From the NCBI GenBank assembly GCA_017483985.1, contig JAFUUB010000093.1:1-30126 (forward strand): DNA of 30,126 nt, in the 5' to 3' direction. Every line of letters starts with the position of its first letter. The stretch's first letter is position 1. A model generated the notes under the pieces. The model saw nothing but the letters and a program-made list of their open reading frames with translations. It ran no database searches and was not told the origin of the DNA. The stretch is from Bacteroidales bacterium (GTDB lineage Bacteria > Bacteroidota > Bacteroidia > Bacteroidales > UBA932). Positions 1 through 7,760 of this stretch are shown in pieces. The position numbers and the translations under genes are program-made.

Positions 1-3
1 ATT

Positions 4-471
4 ATGGAAACAAATAATAATGATGCAAGGTGCCTGAATGAGGTTGAGTTATCATATGCTATCCATCCAGGAAGCGTATTGGGTGAAGAACTTAAATCCA
101 GAGGAGTCAAGCAAGTTGATTTTGCAAAAAGAATAGGGATGGAACCCTCCCATTTGAGCGCTTTGATCCACGGTGTACGCAATATTACAGCCGTTATTGC
201 CGATCGTTTGGAAAAAGGATTGGATATTCCTGCATCTTTCTGGATGAATCTGCAGGCGACATACAACCTGGACAAAAAACGCCTGCATGCAAAGGTTGGG
301 ACTTCTGGCCTGGTTGATGGATATTCCGCGCAGAGAGGGACAATGCCAGCGCTTGCCGAGCAAGAATCCGCGGTATATGGAGAAAAGGGAACCGCGCTTG
401 TACGGTTCCCTAAAAAAGACCTTTCTTTGTTAAAGGAGATTTGCTCGCGTTTTGGATGGGAATTGGATTAG
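4..471 (+). CDS. higA: HigA-family antitoxin / XRE transcriptional regulator
   Basis: A 155-residue protein with a Cro/C1-type helix-turn-helix at about residues 32-75. It has the usual HigA features: an HPGSVLGEEL entry motif, then a DFAKRIGM...HLSALIHG recognition region, then a DIPASFWMNLQ segment. HigA proteins bind and neutralise the HigB mRNA interferase and repress their own operon. The partner toxin normally lies immediately upstream, which is beyond the left edge, so pairing cannot be confirmed. The start is the first ATG in the window, three bases from the edge; an upstream extension cannot be excluded. Codons are visibly AT-richer than in the GC-rich genes to the right, which suggests horizontal acquisition. 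The gene converges on the GH20-like gene with no bases between the two stop codons. Confidence 0.85.
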   Translation: METNNNDARCLNEVELSYAIHPGSVLGEELKSRGVKQVDFAKRIGMEPSHLSALIHGVRNITAVIADRLEKGLDIPASFWMNLQATYNLDKKRLHAKVGTSGLVDGYSAQRGTMPALAEQESAVYGEKGTALVRFPKKDLSLLKEICSRFGWELD

Positions 472-1581
472 TTATTCCAGTCCCCGGAAAAGGGTAAGGA
501 CTTCTTTCAGAGCCTGGGCATCCCCGCTGCGGGTGTCGCCGTCTTTTCCTTGTTTGAGGGCCTCATAGCGGCGCAGGAAGGCGCCGCAACCGGACCAGAT
601 GGTGTGGATATAGCCTTGGAGGCGTTCCGCCGTCCTGGGGGCGCTTTGCTGGCGGAAACGGATCATGTCGCGGGCCTGCAGGACGGAGGTCTCGGGATTG
701 CGGTAGCCGCAGGCGGCGACGTTCAAGCCCTTGGTGGCGAAGTAGACGGCCGTCAGGTCGGCACGTTCGTAGTGCCAGTCGCAGATGAAGACGTCTTTCG
801 GGATCATGTCGATGGCCCGCCAGGTCTGGTTGTAGCTGGCCTCCCATTCACCCAGACCGGTGGTATAGCCGTCCAGCAGGCGGTCGCCCCAGATCATCAG
901 CTGCCGGCCGGATTCGGCCAGGTGGTTCTGCAGCCGGGTGACTTCACCGGCGAACAGTTCGGCTTTGTCTTTCCCGTGGCAGCGGGGACATTCGTCTTCG
1001 CCCAGGTAGAACACTTCGTCCATGCCGGCGTGGAAAGCGTCGGTCTCAAATACCTCGCAAATCTCGTCAATCAGGGCGAAAACCACTTTGTGTACGTCCG
1101 GATGCAGGGGACAGTAGCTCTTGCAGTACAAGCGGTAGGGGTTGGGCCAGCTGCCGTAGTGTTCCTCGGTCTTGACGGACGGATTCTCGTCGAACTGCGG
1201 ATACTCCCGGAGCAGGGCGTAGGTCTGTTTGGCCCAGGACTGGTGCCCCAGCAGGTTGATCTGCGGGGCGATGCGGATCCCGTGGCGGCGGCAGGCCGCA
1301 ACGATTCTCTTGACATCTTCCCGGGTCAGCGGGTTCGGGTCCCGGAGTTCCGGGTGTGATTCGTAGGCATAGTTCCAGTCGACCCGCAGGATCAGCAGGT
1401 TGACATGGGCGGGCGCGAGGTCCTGCTCGATGAAGCGGAGGAAGGCATCCAGATCGGTCTGTCTCGGCGCTTCGATGGCCAGACCCCGGACGGGAAGGGC
1501 TTTGTCACGGGTCTCCTGGGCTTGTGCCAAGGAGGAGAGCATCGTCAGCAGGATGCCCAGGCAAAAGAGGATTCGTTTCAT
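472..1581 (-). CDS. Short GH20-like glycosidase (beta-N-acetylhexosaminidase-type catalytic domain)
   Basis: 369 residues with a type I signal peptide (probable cleavage after A21, in LAQA|Q), so secreted or periplasmic. The rest resembles a stand-alone GH20 TIM barrel. It has an early LRVDWNYAY strand, RIAPQINLLGHQSW, and the hallmark D188-E189 pair in HAGMDEVFYLGED, which in GH20 enzymes are the residues of substrate-assisted catalysis. It lacks the N-terminal GH20b domain found in typical hexosaminidases and in the larger GH20 at 23363. It is the last gene of the minus-strand operon, 23 bases after the GH18 gene, so it probably trims beta-linked GlcNAc or GalNAc ends from products of the two GH18 enzymes. 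Exact specificity cannot be read from sequence. The gene ends against the convergent antitoxin gene with no visible terminator. Confidence 0.8.
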   Translation of the reverse strand: MKRILFCLGILLTMLSSLAQAQETRDKALPVRGLAIEAPRQTDLDAFLRFIEQDLAPAHVNLLILRVDWNYAYESHPELRDPNPLTREDVKRIVAACRRHGIRIAPQINLLGHQSWAKQTYALLREYPQFDENPSVKTEEHYGSWPNPYRLYCKSYCPLHPDVHKVVFALIDEICEVFETDAFHAGMDEVFYLGEDECPRCHGKDKAELFAGEVTRLQNHLAESGRQLMIWGDRLLDGYTTGLGEWEASYNQTWRAIDMIPKDVFICDWHYERADLTAVYFATKGLNVAACGYRNPETSVLQARDMIRFRQQSAPRTAERLQGYIHTIWSGCGAFLRRYEALKQGKDGDTRSGDAQALKEVLTLFRGLE

Positions 1582-1604
1582 ATCGGTTGTCAGTTATTGT
1601 TTTC

Positions 1605-2849
1605 CTATTGTTTGCCGCGGAGCCCTTCGTAGACGGCGTGGCGGAGGGTACCGGAGGCTTCGTCCTCTCGATATTCCCAGCCGAAGGCGCCGAGCAAGCC
1701 TTTCTGTTTGACGAATTTAATCTTTTCTGCGATGGATTCCAAATCTTCATAGCTGGCGTACATTTTTCCGCTCGCATCGCCGAGGTAGGGAACCTTCCCG
1801 GTCTTGTCCCAGTAGCGGATGTTATAGCCTGCAACGCTGTGCTCCTTGCCCTTGTCATCGGTCCATACGCCCTTCTCCAGGATGTTCTTGATCCGGTGGA
1901 ACTGGACGGAGGAGGGGTAGATTTCGCCGTCGCCGTGGCCATAGTAAGCCATGCCGTAGTTCATCCGGTCGACAGGAACGCCCTTGCCGATATAGATGTC
2001 GATGCTCTCCGCGCCGCCGCGGCTGTTCTGGAACGACTTGTACAGCGGGGAGTTGTGCTTGGAGGGCGGATCGCCCATGGAGTAGGTCATGATGTTGAGG
2101 TAGTCGACGTATTCCAGGGCGGCCTTGTGGTCCATGTACTTGCCGCTGTCGGAGGCGGCATAGGAAATCAGCCGGTCCTTGCCGAGGGTCTCGCGGAGTT
2201 CCTTGACCAGGAGGGTGAAGTTCTTGGTGTCATCGACATGGTAGCCGTTGACATAGGCGCCGCCGTCGCTCTTCGCCCCGTAGGTGGGATATTCCCAGTC
2301 CAGGTCGACTCCGTCGATGCCATAGTCTACGCAGGCCTTCAGGACATTGTCGCAGAAGGCTTTGCGCTTGGCCGGATCCCGGGCCATCATGGAGAAGCCG
2401 TCGGCATTCTTGCCCCAGCCGCCGACCATCAGCAGGATCTTCAGCTCGGGGTAGTCCTTCTTGTAGGAGGCCAGTTTCTTGAGGTATTCCGGCTTGGCGA
2501 TCTCCAGCCCGGTCCCGTTTTTCTTGTCGACGAAACGGCCGTGTCCGTAGTTGACATGGGTGTAATACCGGATTTCCTTCTCGTCCGGGAATTCGGAGGA
2601 GGGAGTGTACTCCGTCAGGTAGACGCAGACGATGGGCGTCAGCCCCAGACGGGCGAGTCGCTCCTTCTCTTTCTGGGAAGGGTCTTCGTTGCTGCCGCCG
2701 GAGCCGCCAGAGCCTGTTCCGCCCGAGGAACCACTCCCGTCGTCCACTTTCTTCGGCGGATCGACCGTAATGCCCTCAACGGTACCGTTGCAGCCGGAAA
2801 GGAACAACCCCAGTATCAAACAAAGTGCTGGAAGCCAGTGGGTTTTCAT
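1605..2849 (-). CDS. GH18 chitinase-like surface lipoprotein (distal copy)
   Basis: 414 residues. Lipobox LSGC puts the lipid-bearing cysteine at position 20. A Gly/Ser-rich linker follows at about residues 38-53, as in surface-tethered enzymes. The GH18 barrel spans about 70-410. It shows MVGGWG (141-146), the DxxDxDxE signature DGVDLDWE with catalytic acid E186, the SYAASDSG strand, and MTY on the inner barrel wall. DGxDxDWEYP is more typical of chitinases than of endo-beta-N-acetylglucosaminidases, so hydrolysis of beta-1,4-GlcNAc polymers is the better guess, though N-glycan activity is possible. It is clearly paralogous to the GH18 that opens the operon (17255-18484), sharing GGWG, ADGFSMMARD and HNSPLY. 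A 74-base gap with a strong hairpin separates it from the gene before it. Confidence 0.88.
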   Translation of the reverse strand: MKTHWLPALCLILGLFLSGCNGTVEGITVDPPKKVDDGSGSSGGTGSGGSGGSNEDPSQKEKERLARLGLTPIVCVYLTEYTPSSEFPDEKEIRYYTHVNYGHGRFVDKKNGTGLEIAKPEYLKKLASYKKDYPELKILLMVGGWGKNADGFSMMARDPAKRKAFCDNVLKACVDYGIDGVDLDWEYPTYGAKSDGGAYVNGYHVDDTKNFTLLVKELRETLGKDRLISYAASDSGKYMDHKAALEYVDYLNIMTYSMGDPPSKHNSPLYKSFQNSRGGAESIDIYIGKGVPVDRMNYGMAYYGHGDGEIYPSSVQFHRIKNILEKGVWTDDKGKEHSVAGYNIRYWDKTGKVPYLGDASGKMYASYEDLESIAEKIKFVKQKGLLGAFGWEYREDEASGTLRHAVYEGLRGKQ

Positions 2850-2866
2850 GGTTTTGAAATCAATAA

Positions 2867-2900
2867 TCCGGGAGGGCTGCAGGGAAGCGGCCCTCCCGGA
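2867..2900 (-). terminator. Perfect 11-bp stem-loop between operon genes (terminator or attenuator candidate)
   Basis: TCCGGGAGGGC at 2867-2877 pairs perfectly with GCCCTCCCGGA at 2890-2900 around a 12-base loop. It sits in the 74-base gap after the fimbrillin/FISUMP lipoprotein and 18 bases before the GH18 start codon. The bases after the stem on the minus strand are A/T-rich but lack a clean U run. Partial termination, RNA-end protection or processing are therefore all possible. Confidence 0.5.
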
Positions 2901-2923
2901 CGTTCAACAAATAACACAGTAGC

Positions 2924-4723
2924 CTATTCTTTCACGCAGCGGACGTAGCCGGCGCGCGCCTTAGGGGATTCTTTGAGTTTGGCCGAACTGCCGTAGCGGA
3001 CATCCGATCCGTAGGCAACACCATCGGAGGAGGCATAGGCCGTCCAGTAGAGGCAGCGGTCGTAGACGTGGGTGAAACCGCCCACGTCATAGTCGTCCCG
3101 GTAGCCGGCCAGCGGGAAGACGGCGGCGGGATTGCCGATGGTGAACCAGCCGGCGGCGGTGTTGCCGTTCCAGCCTTCCGCCTTGGTCAGGTCGCTGCCC
3201 CAGAAGGGCTTGCTGCCGTCGCGTTTCGGGACGCGGTAACCGGCGGGGCACGGGTCGTACATGGCCTTGTCGTCGTTGGACCAGAGGGTATTGTCCGCCG
3301 GCTTGAGCCAGCCGAGGTTGTTCATGTGCCCCAGCAGGGTCGGGTTGGCGATGGATTCCTCGAGGCTGATCTGGCCGGGCGCCACTTCGGCGACCTGGCC
3401 GGCCACGGTGGCGGGCTTGCTGCTCTTGTAGGCCTGCGGACCCGGGAACGGATCCTTGTGGCCCCACTGGTAGCTCAGGCCGAAGGTTTCCGGTGCGAGC
3501 GGGTCGGTACCGGCGGTGGCCGGAAGCAGGGCGCCTAGGTTGCGGTCCATCGCTTCGGCCCCGAAGATGTCGCCATAGGAAGAAGTGGTAATCGCGGTCT
3601 GCGGGACCCAGATATGCCAGCTCCAGAGGGCATTGCCCGCCTCGTCGAGGGCTGCCAGGACGGCGTTGCCCGGACGGAGGGTTTCCGGGGTATGGAAGAT
3701 CATGTAGTCTTCCGCATAGGAAACGGACGTGACGACGGAGTGCTCCGTGACCTCCTCGGCATTGTTCCAGGTCTCCCAGAGGATGACGGCGCTGTCGACG
3801 TCTTCCACATAGGAGGCCGTGTTGTTGCCCTTGACGGCCTTGAACTTGTAGACGCCCGGTGCGGTCACGATGTAGCAGTTGGCGTTGCCGTCCTTGTCAA
3901 TGTCGAGGATGTCGTCGGAGAACGGGTCGTCATAGTCGTCCAGTTCGTCCGTGATGTCGCCCAGGTCGGTGACCTGGCCGCGGACCAGTTCCTGCGCATC
4001 GGTGATTTTCAGGATCTTGACGGCCTTCCCGGCTTTCTTGAATTTCAGGGTGAGCCCGTGCGGGAATTCCGTTCCCTCCGGCAGGTAGACGAAGGTCGTC
4101 CCGTCAACGGGACCGGACACGGTCAGCAGGGCGTTCCCCTTGTACTGGGCGTAGTTCTGCTCTTTGTCGGTGACTTTGACCTGGAGGAACTCATAGCCGA
4201 CGGCTTCTTTCTTGTTGCCGCTGAGTTCGTATTCATCCATGCCTTCCGCGGTGAAGGAAAGGATGCTGCCGACCGGCTGGAAACGGAAGCTGTCGCCGTC
4301 GTTGCAGGCCGCCAGCAGGGGACGGTTGGTCCCGTTGAACTTGCTGTAGAAGAAGCAGTGGCGCAGGTTGTCGACCGCCTCGGCCGGCCATGCGGCGTAC
4401 AGGCTGCTGCCATAGTCCTCGCGGACATAGGGCTTGAGGCCTTCGACCAGCAGGGTGGCCGTCTTGCCGTCTGAGGAAATGTCCCCGGCGGAAAGGGTGA
4501 CGGTCACCTGGTCGGCGGCGTATTCGCCATGGACCACGATCTTGTCTCCGGCGGTCCAGGCCGTCTTGCCGGGAGCATCGGAAGGAAGTACGAAACTGAG
4601 CGTCTTGGAGACGGTTTCCTCCTCCTGCGGCCCGACCGGGTCCGGGTCGTCCCCGCCTTTGCGGCAGGAGACGACCAGGGCGGCCGTACAGAAAAGGAGT
4701 GCAAAGATATGGATGCGTTTCAT
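2924..4723 (-). CDS. Fimbrillin-like / FISUMP-domain surface lipoprotein
   Basis: 599 residues with lipobox VVSC (C20). Residues about 40-260 have the look of Bacteroidota fimbrillin (Mfa-like) folds: a WTAGDKIVVHG strand, LYAAWPAE, and FVYLPEGTEFPHGLTLKF. Residues about 278-400 begin with ANCYIVTAPGVYKFKAV, a common linker to the C-terminal module. Residues about 400-599 resemble the FISUMP / Fibrobacter major-paralogue domain, a formylglycine-generating-enzyme-like fold, with YDPCPAGYRVP at 489-499 and the closing AGYVRCVKE. No catalytic motif is evident. It is in the operon 18 bases after the BACON lipoprotein, so a surface glycan-binding or scaffold role is inferred from position. The fold assignment is by motif recognition only. 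Confidence 0.75.
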   Translation of the reverse strand: MKRIHIFALLFCTAALVVSCRKGGDDPDPVGPQEEETVSKTLSFVLPSDAPGKTAWTAGDKIVVHGEYAADQVTVTLSAGDISSDGKTATLLVEGLKPYVREDYGSSLYAAWPAEAVDNLRHCFFYSKFNGTNRPLLAACNDGDSFRFQPVGSILSFTAEGMDEYELSGNKKEAVGYEFLQVKVTDKEQNYAQYKGNALLTVSGPVDGTTFVYLPEGTEFPHGLTLKFKKAGKAVKILKITDAQELVRGQVTDLGDITDELDDYDDPFSDDILDIDKDGNANCYIVTAPGVYKFKAVKGNNTASYVEDVDSAVILWETWNNAEEVTEHSVVTSVSYAEDYMIFHTPETLRPGNAVLAALDEAGNALWSWHIWVPQTAITTSSYGDIFGAEAMDRNLGALLPATAGTDPLAPETFGLSYQWGHKDPFPGPQAYKSSKPATVAGQVAEVAPGQISLEESIANPTLLGHMNNLGWLKPADNTLWSNDDKAMYDPCPAGYRVPKRDGSKPFWGSDLTKAEGWNGNTAAGWFTIGNPAAVFPLAGYRDDYDVGGFTHVYDRCLYWTAYASSDGVAYGSDVRYGSSAKLKESPKARAGYVRCVKE

Positions 4724-4741
4724 CTTTTCGTCGTTTAAGAG

Positions 4742-6241
4742 TTATTCATCCCAGTTCATCGGGGGTGTGTATTCGTACCATTCGAGGACCGCGCTGCCGG
4801 TCTCCACGCCGAGGTACATGTTCACGGACTTGCCCCAGAGGACGTACGGCATGACTGCAGGGCTGGAGTCGAAGCTGGTGAATTCCACCCCGTCCAGCAG
4901 GAGGGTGACGTGGCAGTACTGGCTGCCGCTCGGATCGAACTTGTAGGTCATCTCATGCGGTACGGACGGATCGAACGTGGTATTGACCATGCCCGGATCA
5001 GCACCGGAGCCCTTGTTCACGGAGACGGCGGTCTTGCCGGAGGCGGCGTTGAGGTTGTACTTGATTTCCTCGCCGTCGCTGTAGCAGAACCACAGACGGA
5101 TCAGGGCGTCGGCGGAGATGTTGCTCCAGCGGAAGGTGTAGGAACCGAAGGCCATGCTGCCGTTGTTGAGTCGGGCGTAGCCCGGGAAGAGCATGCCCAC
5201 GCCGGCGGTGTAGACCGGGGTGTTGGTCTTGTCGGACTTCCACTTGCTCATTTCGTCGTTGTCCATCATGACGCGGACCGGGTTGATCTTGTAGGCTTGC
5301 TTGAGGGTGATGATCCGTTCGGCGGTGAAGGCCTCCGGATCGTCGGAGACGGTCTTGAGAATGATGCCCGCGCTGCGGAGCTGGTCGCCGGTGTTCTCCT
5401 TCAGGGTGATGCGGATGACGCCGTCGCCGTCGTGGTCCGGGTTCTCGATGGTGTACCAGGTGTCGTTCTCATTGTCCTTGACGGCCTTCCATTCCGCGTT
5501 GGAACTGACTCTCAGCTCGGCGGACGGCTGGTCATAGCCGGCGCGGATTTCGAGGGTCTCCGGATCCAGCAGGACACCGTCCTGGGTGAAGCTGACCGTG
5601 GCCATCAGCACGTTGTGGCGGTCGTAGACCTCCATGGCGGCATACCGCATTTCGCCCGGATTCTCCTTGGCGAACAGGGTGATGATTCCGTCGAGCGTGC
5701 CGGTTGCGCCTTCCTCGATGCTGAGCCAGCTGTCGCCCTCGGTGACGGCAGCGCTCCAGTCCTGGTTGGCCGCGATATGGATCTCGACCTCACCGCCGTC
5801 CTTTTCGATTTCAACGGCTTCTTCCGCGACGGTCAGGTAGGCGATGCCCTTCTGCTTGATGGTCACGGTCTTGCCATGCCAGGTTTCGGTGCGGATGTCG
5901 ATGTAGTCGATCCGGTCGTCGAGCTCGGTATTGTCATAGTACTGGACGCGGAGGGTGGTCTTCTCCCCCTTGCCGACACGGACCATGTCCGGATCGGAAC
6001 CTTCACCTTCCTCAGTCTCGATGATGCACCAGTCGGGATGGCGGCTGGTGACCGTCCAGGGATCGGTGGACGTAACCGTGATCGAGAACGCCCGGGCATT
6101 GACGGCGTCCAGCTCATAGCTGTCCTCGACCCGGTAGCGCAGGTCGACCATGGTCCCCGGCTTTTCTTCCTTCTCCTTGCAGCCCTGCAGCCCCGGGAGC
6201 AGGGCTGCGGCTGCCAAGAGTATGTAAATCAATTTTTTCAT
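4742..6241 (-). CDS. BACON-repeat surface glycan-binding lipoprotein (second copy)
   Basis: 499 residues with lipobox LQGC (C21). Three consecutive BACON-type beta-sandwich repeats are recognisable at about 40-131, 135-221 and 225-316. Each has an aromatic motif near its middle (PWTV...DWCIIE, DWSAA...SWLSIE, EWKAV...WYTIE) and ends in a ThrxxQ-like strand (TIKQKG, SFTQDG, TLKQAY). The C-terminal 180 residues look like an all-beta, concanavalin-like module, ending in YTPPMNWDE. BACON domains usually act as spacers or binding units on proteins at the SusE/SusF position. This gene follows SusD by two places, so it most likely holds the glycan binding site in its C-terminal module and presents it away from the membrane. 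A perfect hairpin lies inside its signal-peptide codons. Confidence 0.82.
   Translation of the reverse strand: MKKLIYILLAAAALLPGLQGCKEKEEKPGTMVDLRYRVEDSYELDAVNARAFSITVTSTDPWTVTSRHPDWCIIETEEGEGSDPDMVRVGKGEKTTLRVQYYDNTELDDRIDYIDIRTETWHGKTVTIKQKGIAYLTVAEEAVEIEKDGGEVEIHIAANQDWSAAVTEGDSWLSIEEGATGTLDGIITLFAKENPGEMRYAAMEVYDRHNVLMATVSFTQDGVLLDPETLEIRAGYDQPSAELRVSSNAEWKAVKDNENDTWYTIENPDHDGDGVIRITLKENTGDQLRSAGIILKTVSDDPEAFTAERIITLKQAYKINPVRVMMDNDEMSKWKSDKTNTPVYTAGVGMLFPGYARLNNGSMAFGSYTFRWSNISADALIRLWFCYSDGEEIKYNLNAASGKTAVSVNKGSGADPGMVNTTFDPSVPHEMTYKFDPSGSQYCHVTLLLDGVEFTSFDSSPAVMPYVLWGKSVNMYLGVETGSAVLEWYEYTPPMNWDE
6179..6208 (-). other. Perfect 10-bp GC-rich hairpin inside the 5' coding region of the BACON lipoprotein
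   Basis: GCAGCCCTGC at 6179-6188 is the exact inverted repeat of GCAGGGCTGC at 6199-6208, with a 10-base loop. It covers about nucleotides 34-63 of the coding region and encodes the signal peptide through the lipid cysteine. It may be a chance result of Leu/Ala/Gly codons in a GC-rich genome, or an RNA structure that tunes translation or mRNA decay. Confidence 0.4.
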
Positions 6242-6255
6242 GGCTGTGGGGAAGT

Positions 6256-7731
6256 TTATTCTTCGTGCGCAATCATGTCACAGGACTTGACGATGTACCA
6301 GGTGTCGTCGCTGGTGGTATTGTAGAAACCGAACCAGTAGGCGCCCTCGGCGGTCGGATCGTCCTCGTAAACGGAACGGAAGTTCAGGGTGGTGTTGATC
6401 TCGCCGTTGATCCAGAAGTTGACCACATGCCACCAGACATTGTCGTAGCCCTCTTCGGGGGTGATCTCCGGAAGGACTTCGAAGCGGTATTCGGTCATGG
6501 CGTTCAGGACATCCTGCGTAATGCCGGAGTGGTATTCGTTCTTATAGGTCGACTTGCCGGAGTTGGGCAGGGTACCGTCCTGGCGGATGCGGAGGTTGCC
6601 GCCGAGCGAAAGCTGGTTGTAGATGTTGCAGCCGCTGGCGGCCGTGACGGCCCAGAGCTCGGCCTTCTCGCCGAAGTGGACGTCGCCGAACTTGATGGTC
6701 ATGGTCGCGTACCGGTAGTTGTCGAGCGTGGTGACCCTCGACTTGGCACCGCTGCTGATCTTGATGGAGCCGTCCTCGAGTACCTCGTAGTTGCCTTCGA
6801 ACTTGAAGTTGATGGCCTGGGTGATCTCGACCTCGGACTTGATGTCGCCGTAGGCGGAAGAGGTCGGGAGGAGGGTGATGGTGGTGGTCTTCGGCGCAAA
6901 GGCGTTGTTCCAGGGGGCGGAGACCTTGATCATGCCGTCTGCGGTCTTCTCGGCGGTGAACCAGTCGTTGCTGGATTCGACCTTCCAGTCGATGGTGGCG
7001 TCAACCCCGATGAGAAGTTCGCCGCCCTTGCGGTCGATGGTCGGATCCTCGACGGGCAGGATGTCCAGGGACATGCCTTTCTGGGTGACTTCGAAGGTCT
7101 CGGTGTCCTCGCCGGCGGTCACGGTGACCGTGGCCTTGCGCGCGATGGAGGTATTCTCGGTCGCGGTGGCCTCGAGGGTCATCACGGAGCCGTCACCGGT
7201 ACCGGAAGTCTCGCTGAGGGTCAGCCACTGCTCGCTGGAGCGGGCCTCCCAGGCGATGTTGGTCTCGATCGTGAAGGGGAGGGTGCCGCCGGCCGCGGCG
7301 AATTGGTCGTCCACGGGCTGGACATAGAGTTTGCCCGCCCGGTTCTGGGTGATGACGATCGTATAGGCGGCCTCGGTGTTCTCGCCGGTGAGGGTCAGCG
7401 TGACGCTGCGGTCTTCGAGGGTCGTGTTCTCGACGGCGGTGACGCTGATGTCGGCGCTCAGGCTGGAGACCGAACTGGAAGCCGGGCTGACGGCGAGCCA
7501 GTCGGCATTGTCGGAGCGGGAGATGGTCCACGGCGTGGTGGAGGCCACCTTGAAGGAAACGGCCTGCGGGTTGGTCGCCGAAATCGTGTACGATTCCAGC
7601 GCGTCGCATTCCAGCCGGATGGAGGCGGCCTCCTTTTCAGGGGTCATCTGCGTGTCGATCTGGAACTGCTGGCAAGCGGCAAGGGCCAGCAGGAAGGACA
7701 GGCAAGCAACGGATTTGAATATGGTTTTCAT
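6256..7731 (-). CDS. BACON-repeat surface glycan-binding lipoprotein (first copy, SusE/F position)
   Basis: 491 residues from the ATG at 7731. An in-frame upstream start at 7767 is rejected because it would put 12 residues before the signal peptide and overlap the SusD stop. Lipobox ALAAC gives C20. Three BACON-type repeats lie at about 45-130, 137-217 and 222-306, each with a paired tryptophan pattern (PWTI...DWLAVSP, AWEA...QWLTLSE, DWKV...DWFTAE) and a closing QN/QKG/QAI strand. Residues 308-491 form a beta-rich module with many aromatics (WWHVVNFWING, YWFGFYN), resembling LamG/concanavalin-type binding folds. It begins 29 bases after SusD, the usual place of SusE/SusF-like surface glycan-binding proteins. 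Architecture is shared with the next gene, but their C-terminal modules differ, suggesting two binding specificities. Confidence 0.82.
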   Translation of the reverse strand: MKTIFKSVACLSFLLALAACQQFQIDTQMTPEKEAASIRLECDALESYTISATNPQAVSFKVASTTPWTISRSDNADWLAVSPASSSVSSLSADISVTAVENTTLEDRSVTLTLTGENTEAAYTIVITQNRAGKLYVQPVDDQFAAAGGTLPFTIETNIAWEARSSEQWLTLSETSGTGDGSVMTLEATATENTSIARKATVTVTAGEDTETFEVTQKGMSLDILPVEDPTIDRKGGELLIGVDATIDWKVESSNDWFTAEKTADGMIKVSAPWNNAFAPKTTTITLLPTSSAYGDIKSEVEITQAINFKFEGNYEVLEDGSIKISSGAKSRVTTLDNYRYATMTIKFGDVHFGEKAELWAVTAASGCNIYNQLSLGGNLRIRQDGTLPNSGKSTYKNEYHSGITQDVLNAMTEYRFEVLPEITPEEGYDNVWWHVVNFWINGEINTTLNFRSVYEDDPTAEGAYWFGFYNTTSDDTWYIVKSCDMIAHEE

Positions 7732-7760
7732 ATAGCTGTTTGTTTTATTCGGTTTGACTG

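Noticed and set aside
2694..2747. Short repetitive Gly/Ser-coding stretch in the distal GH18
   Set aside because: Explained as codons of a flexible linker between lipid anchor and catalytic domain, not a microsatellite or regulatory repeat.
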